Shown here: positions 8,704 through 16,820 of the stretch, piece after piece
Layout of the letters: each line of letters opens with the position of its first letter
Position numbering within the stretch: position 1 is the stretch's first letter
NCBI RefSeq assembly: GCF_900113045.1
Contig: NZ_FONY01000023.1
Span: forward strand, 1-64,000
Length of the DNA stretch: 64,000 nucleotides
Source: Thermoflexibacter ruber
GTDB taxonomy: Bacteria; Bacteroidota; Bacteroidia; Cytophagales; Thermoflexibacteraceae
Direction of reading: 5' to 3'
Notes under the pieces: generated by a model
Seen by the model: the letters and a program-made list of their open reading frames with translations, nothing else
Told to the model about the DNA's origin: nothing
Database searches by the model: none
Position numbers and translations under genes: made by a program

Positions 8704-9027
8704 ATGAAAACAAGACGAGACGTTTTTCAAGCCATTGCCGACCCTACCAGACGGGCTATCATTATGCTATTAACCGTAGGGGCAATGACACCTAATGCTG
8801 TTGCAGAACATTTTAACAGTAGCAGGCAAGCAGTATCCAAACACTTGCAAATACTTGCAGAGTGTGAAATTGTAATACCTGAACAGCAGGGTAGAGAAAT
8901 TCATTACCATTTAAATGCAAAAAAAATGAACGAAATAGAAAAGTGGTTAGAGCAGTTCAAACAACTACTTTCTAAGCGCTTTAACCAATTAGATGATGTA
9001 TTAGAACAACTTAAAAATAGTAAATAA
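8704..9027 (+). CDS. ArsR-family winged-helix transcriptional regulator
   Basis: A 107-residue repressor of the ArsR type. [18 protein letters not shown] (from residue 6) opens the winged helix, [13 protein letters not shown] is the recognition helix, and GREIHYHLN forms the wing. It lacks the CVC metal motif of arsenic sensors and belongs to the group that is usually paired with SRPBCC (AHSA1) proteins. Its stop overlaps the next start (TAATG), so the genes are translationally coupled. It probably controls its own operon through the repeated TGCAATCAAATA sites. Confidence 0.92.
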   Translation: MKTRRDVFQAIADPTRRAIIMLLTVGAMTPNAVAEHFNSSRQAVSKHLQILAECEIVIPEQQGREIHYHLNAKKMNEIEKWLEQFKQLLSKRFNQLDDVLEQLKNSK

Positions 9028-9437
9028 TGAACAATCCGATTACGGTAACTGCAACCATTAATGCAGACTCCAACAAAGTTTGGGAGTATTATACCAACCC
9101 CAAGCACATTGTTAATTGGAACTTTGCAGACCCAACGTGGCACTGTCCCAAAGCTCAAAATGAGCTAAGAAAAGGCGGACAGTATTTTGCACGAATGGAA
9201 GCCAAAGACGGCAGCTTTGGTTTTGACTTTATAGCTATCTATACCGAAGTAATTGTCTGGCAATCATTTACTTATGAGTTTGGTGGACGCAAAGCAACAG
9301 TTCAAATAAATAAAATGGACAATCAGACTGAAATTACAGTAACATTTGAGCCTGAAAGCGAACACCCAATAGACATTCAAAAAGCCGGTTGGCAAGCCAT
9401 ACTTAATAATTTTAAAAACTATACCGAAACTAATTAA
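9027..9437 (+). CDS. SRPBCC (AHSA1-like) domain protein
   Basis: A 136-residue START/Bet v1-like fold protein. The beginning ITVTATINADSNKVWEYYTNP and the end GWQAILNNFKNYTE are diagnostic of the AHSA1/polyketide-cyclase-type family that binds hydrophobic ligands. In Bacteroidota such genes commonly follow an ArsR regulator, as here. The ligand is unknown. Its start overlaps the regulator's stop, and the next gene begins 11 bp after its end. Confidence 0.88.
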   Translation: MNNPITVTATINADSNKVWEYYTNPKHIVNWNFADPTWHCPKAQNELRKGGQYFARMEAKDGSFGFDFIAIYTEVIVWQSFTYEFGGRKATVQINKMDNQTEITVTFEPESEHPIDIQKAGWQAILNNFKNYTETN

Positions 9438-9448
9438 ACCCCATTTTT

Positions 9449-10411
9449 ATGCACAAAGCCATTTTATTCAATTTCATGGTTGATAAAGACAACAATCAAA
9501 TAAAGGTAGAACGCTCTTTCAATGCGCCCCTTGATTTAGTGTGGGATGCATGGACAAAAGCCGATATTTTAGACCAATGGTGGGCACCAAAACCTTGGCG
9601 AGCCGAAACTAAGTATATGGATTTCAGAGAAGGTGGTTATTGGCATTACGCTATGGTTAGTCCTGAAAATGAAAAGCATTGGTCAAGGGCAGACTATTTA
9701 GCAATTAATCATCAAAAATATTTTGCAGCCATAGATGGCTTTGCTGATGAAGCAGGTAAGCCAAATAACACGCTACCCCGCAACAAATGGGAAAATAATT
9801 TTATTGACAAAGGCGAGCAGACGCAAGTGAATATTCTTTTAACCTTCAATAGCCTAACTGACCTTGAAACCATTATTCAAATGGGCTTTAAAGAAGGGTT
9901 TACCGCAGGGCTTGAGAACCTTGACCTATACATAGAAACTCAATTCAAACTTCGTAAACAAAATAAAATCAGTAACATGGCACGAGTATCCACTTATCTC
10001 AATTTTCCGGGCAATACGGAAGAGGCATTCAACTTCTATAAAAAAGTTTTTAGGTCAGAATTCATCAACGGTATTCAGCGTTTTGGTGAGTTGCCGGCAG
10101 ACCCTAACCACCCACCCATAGCAGAAGAAGTCAAGAAAATGGTGTTACACATAGAGCTACCGATTATGGACGGACATATTCTAATGGGAACAGATGCACC
10201 CAAAGAAATGGGCTTCACGGTAACAAAAGGCAACAATATGCACATACAAATTGAACCCGAAAGCAGAGAAGAAGCGAAAAGACTTTTTGACGAACTATCG
10301 GAAGGAGGTAAAGTAGAAATGCCCATCCAAGATATGTTTTGGGGGGCTTACTACGGTAGTTTTCAAGACAGGTTTGGAGTGAATTGGATGATAAACTTTC
10401 AAAATAAATGA
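9449..10411 (+). CDS. Fused SRPBCC (AHSA1-like) and VOC (PhnB-like) protein
   Basis: A 320-residue protein of two normally separate parts. Residues 1-170 are an SRPBCC domain (FNAPLDLVWDAWTKADILDQWW and GFKEGFTAGLENLDLYIE). From Met177 (ATG at 9977) a complete glyoxalase/PhnB-type VOC domain follows, beginning ARVSTYLNFPGNTEEAFNFY and ending FGVNWMINF. The fused point (RKQNKISNMARV) looks exactly like the end of one gene joined to the start of another. The stop between them may have been lost, giving a bifunctional protein. The usual VOC metal-binding positions cannot be judged by eye. It is the last gene of the ArsR operon. Confidence 0.88.
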   Translation: MHKAILFNFMVDKDNNQIKVERSFNAPLDLVWDAWTKADILDQWWAPKPWRAETKYMDFREGGYWHYAMVSPENEKHWSRADYLAINHQKYFAAIDGFADEAGKPNNTLPRNKWENNFIDKGEQTQVNILLTFNSLTDLETIIQMGFKEGFTAGLENLDLYIETQFKLRKQNKISNMARVSTYLNFPGNTEEAFNFYKKVFRSEFINGIQRFGELPADPNHPPIAEEVKKMVLHIELPIMDGHILMGTDAPKEMGFTVTKGNNMHIQIEPESREEAKRLFDELSEGGKVEMPIQDMFWGAYYGSFQDRFGVNWMINFQNK

Positions 10412-10549
10412 GTAATGAATGCGAATATATAACTATTTTTGTTGAATTAACTCTATGAAAATTAGGATAAATGATTGATTGCTCGTTAAGCGTATCATTA
10501 CAGGGCATTTTATAAGTAGCTAAATCAAAATCATTATTTTTCTTTCTAC

Positions 10550-10557
10550 TACCTTTG
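10550..10557 (+). promoter_or_regulatory. Bacteroidota -7 element of truB
   Basis: TACCTTTG fits TAnnTTTG and lies 25 bp before the truB ATG. The preceding 140 bp contain no recognisable gene. Confidence 0.6.
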
Positions 10558-10582
10558 CCTAAAATTACATATACAAAACGCT

Positions 10583-11284
10583 ATGTTTGACTTTATAGAA
10601 GGTGAAGTACTACTCGTAGATAAACCGCTCAAATGGACATCTTTTGATGTAGTAAAAAAAATTCGCAACCAGCACAAAGCCATCAAAGTAGGTCATGCGG
10701 GTACACTTGACCCTTTGGCTACGGGCTTGCTTATCATCTGTACAGGGAAAAAAACCAAGCAGATAGAACATTATCAGGGACTTACCAAAGAATATACAGG
10801 TAGGATTTTATTGGGGAAAACTACTCCTACCTTAGACTTAGAAATGCCTTTTGATAGCGAGCATGACATTAGCCACCTGACCAAAGAGGATATTTTAGAA
10901 GTAGTAAAATCATTCACGGGCAGACAGTTGCAAGTGCCTCCTGTGTTTTCTGCGATTAAAATAGACGGCAAAAGATTGTATAAAAAAGCTCGTAAAGGCA
11001 AGGAAATAGACATAGAGATTAAGCCAAGAGAAATAGAAATTCATGCTTTTGAGATTACTGACATGAGCCTGCCTGAGATTAGCTTCAGGGTAGTATGCTC
11101 TAAGGGGACTTACATACGCTCTTTGGCAAGAGATGTAGGGGAAAAGTTAGGCGTAGGCGCTTGCCTATCTGCACTTAGGCGTACTAAAATTGGTGATTTT
11201 TCGGTAGAAAATGCTTGGCAGATTACAGATTTGATTGAAAAAATCAAAGAAAATAAGCAAATAGCAAATACACAACAAAAATAA
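10583..11284 (+). CDS. truB: tRNA pseudouridine(55) synthase
   Basis: This 233-residue enzyme makes pseudouridine at position 55 in the T-loop of tRNAs. LLVDKPLKWTSFDVV and KVGHAGTLDPLATGLL are the family motifs, with the catalytic Asp at residue 43. The later VPPVFSAIKIDGKRLYKKAR and CSKGTYIRSLARDVGE are also typical. It is slightly shorter than the E. coli protein and lacks most of a C-terminal PUA domain, which is normal for Bacteroidota. It has its own promoter and is followed after 102 bp by pdhB. Confidence 0.97.
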   Translation: MFDFIEGEVLLVDKPLKWTSFDVVKKIRNQHKAIKVGHAGTLDPLATGLLIICTGKKTKQIEHYQGLTKEYTGRILLGKTTPTLDLEMPFDSEHDISHLTKEDILEVVKSFTGRQLQVPPVFSAIKIDGKRLYKKARKGKEIDIEIKPREIEIHAFEITDMSLPEISFRVVCSKGTYIRSLARDVGEKLGVGACLSALRRTKIGDFSVENAWQITDLIEKIKENKQIANTQQK

Positions 11285-11386
11285 TTTTCATGTTTTTTAT
11301 TTTTTTGGTGAATGTTGTTATTATTTTTACGATGTGAAAGACGGTAATAAGTCAATCAAATCCTTCAATAAAAATCTTGGTATAAC

Positions 11387-12367
11387 ATGAGAGAAATACA
11401 ATTTAGAGAAGCACTAAGAGAAGCTATGTCAGAAGAAATGAGGCGCGACCCCAATGTATTTTTGATGGGAGAGGAAGTAGCTGAGTACAATGGTGCATAC
11501 AAAGTAAGTCAGGGAATGTTAGATGAGTTTGGGGCAAATAGAGTAATAGATACACCTATTGCAGAGCTGGGCTTTGCAGGAATTGGAATTGGAGCGGCGA
11601 TGAATGGTTTGCGACCTATCATAGAGTTTATGACTTTCAATTTTTCTTTGGTTGCTATCGACCAAGTCATCAACTCAGCAGCAAAGATGCTCTCTATGTC
11701 CGGCGGGCAATATGGAGTGCCGATTGTTTTTAGAGGACCTACAGGCAATGCCGGACAGCTGGCGGCACAGCACTCTCAAAACTTTGAAAATTGGTACGCC
11801 AACACGGCTGGATTAAAGGTAGTAGTTCCCTCTAATCCGTATGATGCCAAAGGCTTACTAAAAACGGCTATCCGCGATGATGACCCTGTCATTTTTATGG
11901 AATCAGAAGTAATGTATGGTGATAAAGGTCTGGTTCCTGAAGGCGAATACCTTATACCTATTGGAGTAGCTGACATTAAAAAAGAAGGTAATGATGTAAC
12001 TGTGGTATCTTTTGGAAAAATGATGAAAGTAGCCCTGCAAGCCGCAAGCGAGGTTGCCAAAGAAGGTATTTCCGCAGAAGTAATTGACTTACGCAGTGTT
12101 AGACCTATAGACTATGCTACGGTGATTAAATCAGTACAAAAAACCAATCGCTTAGTAATTGTGGAGGAGGCTTGGCCGCTTTCTTCTATTGCTACAGATA
12201 TTGCGTTCAATATCCAACGTCATGCTTTTGATTACTTAGATGCACCTATATTTAGAGTCAATTCTATGGACGTACCACTGCCTTATGCGCCTACTTTGAT
12301 AGAGGCAGTACTTCCAAACGTTAAGAGAACGGTAGATGCGATTCATAGAGTACTTTATAGAAAATAG
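11387..12367 (+). CDS. pdhB: Pyruvate dehydrogenase E1 component, beta subunit
   Basis: This 326-residue protein forms the E1 alpha2beta2 heterotetramer that decarboxylates pyruvate with thiamine diphosphate in the pyruvate dehydrogenase complex. Family motifs are FREALREAMSEEMRRD, the TPP-contact GEEVAEYNGAY, FDTPIAE-like RVIDTPIAELGFAG, and the C-terminal VEEAWPLSSIATDI and YAPTLIEAVLPN. It is collinear over its whole length with bacterial E1-beta. The alpha subunit and the E2 gene are not adjacent, as in other Bacteroidota with scattered pdh genes. A strong hairpin terminator follows directly. Confidence 0.95.
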   Translation: MREIQFREALREAMSEEMRRDPNVFLMGEEVAEYNGAYKVSQGMLDEFGANRVIDTPIAELGFAGIGIGAAMNGLRPIIEFMTFNFSLVAIDQVINSAAKMLSMSGGQYGVPIVFRGPTGNAGQLAAQHSQNFENWYANTAGLKVVVPSNPYDAKGLLKTAIRDDDPVIFMESEVMYGDKGLVPEGEYLIPIGVADIKKEGNDVTVVSFGKMMKVALQAASEVAKEGISAEVIDLRSVRPIDYATVIKSVQKTNRLVIVEEAWPLSSIATDIAFNIQRHAFDYLDAPIFRVNSMDVPLPYAPTLIEAVLPNVKRTVDAIHRVLYRK

Positions 12368-12385
12368 ATAAAAACTATACAAATG

Positions 12386-12420
12386 AAAAAGGGTTAGCTC
12401 GTATCAAAGCTAACCCTTTT
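12386..12420. terminator. Bidirectional terminator between pdhB and msrB
   Basis: AAAAAGGGTTAGCT and AGCTAACCCTTTT are complementary over about 13 bp with a 9-nt loop, with A-rich and T-rich flanks. It lies between the convergent stops of pdhB and msrB. Confidence 0.85.
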
Positions 12421-12441
12421 ATTTCTTATGAAAATGGCTTT

Positions 12442-13011
12442 TTATTTTTCCTCTTTCTTTTTGAAATCTATAGAAAGAGAATTGACGCAATAACGCAAAC
12501 CTGTTGGATTAGGACCGTCCTCAAATACGTGTCCCAAATGCCCATCACAACGAGCGCACATAATCTCTGTACGAATCATGCCATGGCTGGTGTCTAAGGC
12601 TGTTTTAATCTTACCCGCAGCAACAGCATCGTAAAAGCTGGGCCACCCACAACCAGAATCATATTTCTGCTCCGAAGTAAATAATTCATTGCCACAACCC
12701 GCACAAATATAAATGCCTTTTTCTTTGTGTTTATAAAACTTTCCGGTAAAAGCATACTCCGTTCCCTTCTTTCTTAGAATCTGAAACTGCTCAGGTGTGA
12801 GTATCTTCTTCCATTCCTCTTCCGTCTTTGTTACCTTATCGTTAGGATTTATTTTGCTATTGTCTAAGGTTTTGTCTTTGATAATCCATTTGCTTTCGTC
12901 CATAGTATTTTTAGAATTTTGAGTATTACTTTGATTTTGGGCATGGCTACAACTACTAATGCTAAAAAGTAGTGTGGCAAGGAAATAAATTTTTATCAAT
13001 GAATTTTTCAT
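12442..13011 (-). CDS. msrB: Peptide-methionine (R)-S-oxide reductase, lipoprotein
   Basis: A 189-residue reductase that repairs methionine-R-sulfoxide in proteins. The SelR domain spans about residues 62-184. Zinc is bound by CAGC (C103, C106) and CARC (C152, C155), and the catalytic cysteine is C175 in [24 protein letters not shown] is also characteristic. The N-terminus has a lipobox (FSISSC, C21), so it is exported and probably anchored in the envelope, where it would repair periplasmic proteins. The spacer at residues 22-60 is Asn, Ser and Lys rich. Confidence 0.96.
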   Translation of the reverse strand: MKNSLIKIYFLATLLFSISSCSHAQNQSNTQNSKNTMDESKWIIKDKTLDNSKINPNDKVTKTEEEWKKILTPEQFQILRKKGTEYAFTGKFYKHKEKGIYICAGCGNELFTSEQKYDSGCGWPSFYDAVAAGKIKTALDTSHGMIRTEIMCARCDGHLGHVFEDGPNPTGLRYCVNSLSIDFKKKEEK

Positions 13012-13149
13012 AGATTTTGGGATATTTATTTAGTCAATAATTTATGCTATTTCTTTCAATTTACGTGCAAAGCCATACCGACTATAGTAAAGTAGCTGAC
13101 ATTTTAACAGTATTTGTAAGTAAGAAGTTTAAAGATTTGGCATAAAAAC

Positions 13150-13179
13150 AAAAAAGCGAACCTAATGATTCGCTTTTTT
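13150..13179 (-). terminator. Terminator of the FecR-like gene
   Basis: AAAAAAGCGAA and TTCGCTTTTTT form an 11-bp stem with an 8-nt loop. The stem is flanked by A/T runs that also make it readable from the other side. It lies 25 bp beyond the stop at 13204. Confidence 0.85.
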
Positions 13180-13203
13180 GGGTAATGAGTAACTTACGAT
13201 TTA

Positions 13204-14157
13204 TTAGTTCTTTTCTGAGGCACTTTCTAAGGTGAAACCATTGCGTTCTAAGAAAAATTGGTAGATTTTCTTGAACTGCTCAGTACCCCCAGAGAGTTTG
13301 ATAGCTTCTTCGTAAGCATGAATAGCATCGGCATATAGTTCTTTGTCCTCAAAGAATCTTGCCTCTATCAACTTGCCCAAAGCTCCTTGAGCCTCTTTGC
13401 TAATTGTTCCAAGCTCTATACTTATCTGCTTGCTTTCAGCATTGTCCAATCTTGTCAAAGCAACTCCATCTATGGTGTGAGTTTTTTCTAATTCTTGACC
13501 ATTCTTGTCCAAAGGAGTTACTTTGCAAATGATAATGTTCTCAGTAGAAAGTTTATCCTTGCTCAAATCAATCACAGCAAAATCCTCTTTCACCTCTTGA
13601 GCAAACAGCAAGTCATCACTTAGGTTGAAAAGTTGTACTTTGTATCTGTCTATTGCTTCTTTAGGAATACCGCCTTCCTTGATGTACCATCTTAGGGTCA
13701 AGGTATTTCCAAAGATTTTTTGCTTTGCTTCCAGCATAGGAACTACACTACCGACATCTCGTTTTACCGAACCTGTTTTGTTCATGTGCTGAAAACGATT
13801 TTTGGCAGCTATACCATCACTTCCAGCTTCTGTCAATTCGTCAATAACAAATTTGCCATACTGACTTGCAAAACTTCCAGAGGAATTTATCTGTGCGGTA
13901 AGGTCTTGTACTTTGTAAGTACCTTTTTTGGTTAGTTCTATGGTTTTTCCAGAACTGTGTGCCAAGCCAAGATAAGAACCCTCACCCACCTCGATGGTTT
14001 GATTTGCTGTCAATTTAGCACCTACTTTGATAGATGCCCCACCAGCGATAACGTTATGACCTCTGCTACCTAATACCTTAAAAGCATAATCTTGTGCAGA
14101 TACACTTCCAACTATCAAAAAAAACATTGCACAATAAGCAAAAAATTTAATCTTCAT
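13204..14157 (-). CDS. Secreted FecR-like protein with a C-terminal TPR-like region
   Basis: A 317-residue exported protein with a Sec signal (residues 1-21, cut after SVSA). Residues 22-100, with IKVGAKLTANQTIEVGEG, YLGLAHSSGKTIEL and TKKGTYKV, resemble the FecR beta domain seen in stand-alone periplasmic proteins. The end (ARFFEDKELYADAIHAYEEAIKL) looks like one TPR unit. It follows a CHASE2 protein on the same strand (gap 204 bp). Pairs of FecR-type and CHASE2 proteins are known in other bacteria, so the two may form one envelope sensor. The role is inferred. Confidence 0.75.
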   Translation of the reverse strand: MKIKFFAYCAMFFLIVGSVSAQDYAFKVLGSRGHNVIAGGASIKVGAKLTANQTIEVGEGSYLGLAHSSGKTIELTKKGTYKVQDLTAQINSSGSFASQYGKFVIDELTEAGSDGIAAKNRFQHMNKTGSVKRDVGSVVPMLEAKQKIFGNTLTLRWYIKEGGIPKEAIDRYKVQLFNLSDDLLFAQEVKEDFAVIDLSKDKLSTENIIICKVTPLDKNGQELEKTHTIDGVALTRLDNAESKQISIELGTISKEAQGALGKLIEARFFEDKELYADAIHAYEEAIKLSGGTEQFKKIYQFFLERNGFTLESASEKN

Positions 14158-14361
14158 GTTCGTAGGGAATTAAATAAAATGTATTTTAGTTTCTTTAATT
14201 TCTGTTTTTAAGATTTATTAGCAATAAACGGTGAAACGATGCAACAGGTTTTCTTTATAAAACTATTTTTTTGCATATTAAATTCCAAAAGATGCTTCAT
14301 CCTTACAACTTCTTTAAATATTCCAATTCTATCCTGTTTATGTGCTAAAATTTGTATTAGC

Positions 14362-15606
14362 TTAAATCTCATGCCCTTTTAGCATTTTGGGCTTTCCTGT
14401 CAAATACTTGGACAAATTTTGTACCATTACTTGATAAATCTCAATCAATTCACCTGCCAAAAGAATCACAATAAAAGTAAGTGTTAGGTCTAATTTGATA
14501 TTTTGATTGATAAAAAAGTATAGCATTACATAAACAAGTAAAATCAGTTCTATGACTTGAATGAATTTGGACACCACTCCATACCAAGGTCCCCAAAACT
14601 TATGCTCAGTGAGCCATGCAAATACAGCTACATTGAGATAGCAAAAAATAACAGCTAAGAGCCAAGTGAGCCAATTAGGAATGGTATCTATGTATTCTTT
14701 ATTCAAAATCATGGAAATAATATTGGCGTGAACCACCACCCCATACATATCAGGGGGGACTCTGCCCACCGGCTTTTCGTTTAGTGGAGAGTAGTACTTA
14801 TCATCGTCCCATGTACTTCCTGTGTACTCATCGCCTAAGTATCCCATAAGTACGATTTTACCTTTGATAGTTTCAGCAACAAAATTGGTATCAAGCACGT
14901 CGCTCACATCTAATTTAGTGAATTTGTCTAAGTTCCCACGAAAGTTAATGATTTCTATAGGGTAGTCCTTATTCCTGTTAATAAAGGTCTGTGCTGCCAA
15001 AGAGTCAAATTTTTGAGTGATTTTGGTAGCAAAACTGTATTCTACTTGTCCGTTGGAAAGATGCTCGATAGAAGAAGTTTCTCTCCAAGTTTCGAATTTG
15101 CTTTCTCCTTCGGTTAGGGCATTGGTATAGCCATGCTCGGCTACATTGGCAAAGCGGGGAATAGTAAGTAGTAAAGAATCCCAAATGATTTTCTCCTCAT
15201 CTTCGGGGTCTGGTTGCCCATTGATTACTTTGCTCCAAAGGATTAGGTTTTTGGTTTTGGCAAAAGCATCAGCCAAAAGAGAATCCTCAAAAGCATCTTT
15301 CTCCTCTGAAAACTCTACGTCTATGCCTATCACGGCAGGTTCAAAATGGTTTAGTATATTTACTTGTTGAGCTATTTCTGCTCGCCCTAATCTTCCAATA
15401 TTTACAACTACTATATTGGTATCAGAGCTTGCATTAGGGACTTTGAATTGGGAAAAAGCTATATCTGTGGTATTGTAATCATCTATGACTTCTCCAAATA
15501 CATCTAAAAAACTTAGATTGAAGGCTATCTGCCCCAATGCCCACATAATTAAAAACACAAAAGCAGTTCCGCCAATGCCATTCCAATTTAAAAAAATTTT
15601 CTTCAT
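14362..15606 (-). CDS. CHASE2-domain membrane protein without output domain
   Basis: A 414-residue membrane protein. A first transmembrane segment (about residues 12-31) precedes an extracytoplasmic CHASE2 domain (IVVVNIGRLGRAEIAQQVNIL, VIGIDVEFSE, GKIVLMGYLGDEY, MYGVVVHANIISMIL). Three more segments follow near the C-terminus (about 316-400). CHASE2 domains normally sense an unknown signal and are fused to kinases or cyclases. This protein ends after the last membrane helix with only about 20 cytosolic residues, so a partner would have to transmit the signal. The FecR-like protein downstream is a candidate. Confidence 0.85.
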   Translation of the reverse strand: MKKIFLNWNGIGGTAFVFLIMWALGQIAFNLSFLDVFGEVIDDYNTTDIAFSQFKVPNASSDTNIVVVNIGRLGRAEIAQQVNILNHFEPAVIGIDVEFSEEKDAFEDSLLADAFAKTKNLILWSKVINGQPDPEDEEKIIWDSLLLTIPRFANVAEHGYTNALTEGESKFETWRETSSIEHLSNGQVEYSFATKITQKFDSLAAQTFINRNKDYPIEIINFRGNLDKFTKLDVSDVLDTNFVAETIKGKIVLMGYLGDEYTGSTWDDDKYYSPLNEKPVGRVPPDMYGVVVHANIISMILNKEYIDTIPNWLTWLLAVIFCYLNVAVFAWLTEHKFWGPWYGVVSKFIQVIELILLVYVMLYFFINQNIKLDLTLTFIVILLAGELIEIYQVMVQNLSKYLTGKPKMLKGHEI

Positions 15607-15742
15607 TAATTCTCTGCTATTTACTTAACTTATTTTTTACCAAGATTAAATAAAGGGGGAAGGATACTTTTATTTGAAAATCTAAAATTAGCAAAATGAT
15701 GCTAAAATATTGCGATTGTAAGGAAAAACTTTAAAAAAATTT

Positions 15743-16756
15743 TCATTGCATAGGTCTATACTTAGATTTTTCAAAAATAAGTTGTGCTTTTGGCTCTGAC
15801 ATTAGTCGGGTAAGCGTTACTTCAGGGTTATTTTTGAGATAACTCCTTACGATTTGCCAACCCACCCAGCGTCCTATACGACCGGGACAGTCATCACCGA
15901 TTTCGCTGGTAAAAGGTCTTTCTCCGATATACCTATTAAGCATAGCATAGCTTTTTTCAAAAAATAAGTTTTTTTCTACAAAATGCGCCCATAAAATATC
16001 TTGATTAGCAAAACATTTGGCTATTCCTTCACTGGAGTAGCTGATAATCAAAGAGTCAGCTACATGGGGGGCAGTCATTTTGGCAAACTCATAGGTCTTT
16101 CCCCAAGCAATCATCTCAGCCAACAAAGTCTTGTCCATAGGGTCTCTTTCATTGAACTGTTGGGAAACAAGAAGCATGACGGCAGGGACGATGTATTCTT
16201 TTTGGTAACGGTCAGTCATATACTGAGGAAGTCGCTCCCCGCGATGATTCCTAATAGTATAGCGAGTATGCTTTCCCAAAAAGTAATCCAAGCCAATAAC
16301 GACCATGCTACTATCTACATACAAATCATTGCTAAAGCCTGTGATGATGGTATAAATAGTCGGTATGTGAAAGTCGGGATAGTAATATTTCACTACTCTA
16401 AAGGCTGTTTCCAAATCATTTCTGATGTCTTCCATTTCTCCGAAATAAGCTTCTACTTCTTGGGAAAGCGTGTCTATGTACGGGCTTTGAGAAAGCCTGT
16501 AAATCTCCTCTGCTTGAACGCTATCAGGGAAAGGAAGATAGGCTGTAGCAAAGTCCGAATACTTCTTGATAAAATTAAATGCTTCTGCAGGGTCTTTAAA
16601 ATTACTTATTTCCCTGTCTAAGCGATTGATTTTCAAAGATAACTTGACTTTTGATAAATCTGGTAGTTTTTCCAACTGCTCGTCGGAGGAGCAGGATAGT
16701 AAACTTATAAGCAGAAAAACGAAGGCACTTGCTTTATACAAATATGCTTTACTCAT
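15743..16756 (-). CDS. gldB: Gliding-motility lipoprotein GldB
   Basis: A 337-residue lipoprotein (lipobox SLLSC, C22). The start of the mature part, LSLKINRLDREISNF, and the later PTIYTIITGFSNDLYVDSSM and CPGRIGRWVGWQIVRSY match GldB. This protein is required for gliding in Flavobacteriia and Cytophagia and is also conserved in non-gliding Bacteroidota. Other gld genes are not adjacent, so motility cannot be concluded from this gene alone. It follows dnaE on the same strand with a 64-bp gap. Confidence 0.88.
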   Translation of the reverse strand: MSKAYLYKASAFVFLLISLLSCSSDEQLEKLPDLSKVKLSLKINRLDREISNFKDPAEAFNFIKKYSDFATAYLPFPDSVQAEEIYRLSQSPYIDTLSQEVEAYFGEMEDIRNDLETAFRVVKYYYPDFHIPTIYTIITGFSNDLYVDSSMVVIGLDYFLGKHTRYTIRNHRGERLPQYMTDRYQKEYIVPAVMLLVSQQFNERDPMDKTLLAEMIAWGKTYEFAKMTAPHVADSLIISYSSEGIAKCFANQDILWAHFVEKNLFFEKSYAMLNRYIGERPFTSEIGDDCPGRIGRWVGWQIVRSYLKNNPEVTLTRLMSEPKAQLIFEKSKYRPMQ

Positions 16757-16820
16757 AGTAAAAAAACAGACATTAGTAAATTTAACATTATTACTGATTA
16801 ATAGCTTTTTTTGCTAAAAG

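Noticed and set aside
10412-10560. A GTTAAGC core near 10483 as a third attC-like site
   Set aside because: It fits GTTRRRY, but no complementary left end or similarity to the other two sites could be found.
16001-16621. A 206-codon plus-strand frame opposite gldB
   Set aside because: The GldB frame has a clear lipobox and family motifs. The opposite frame has no family features and is an antisense shadow.
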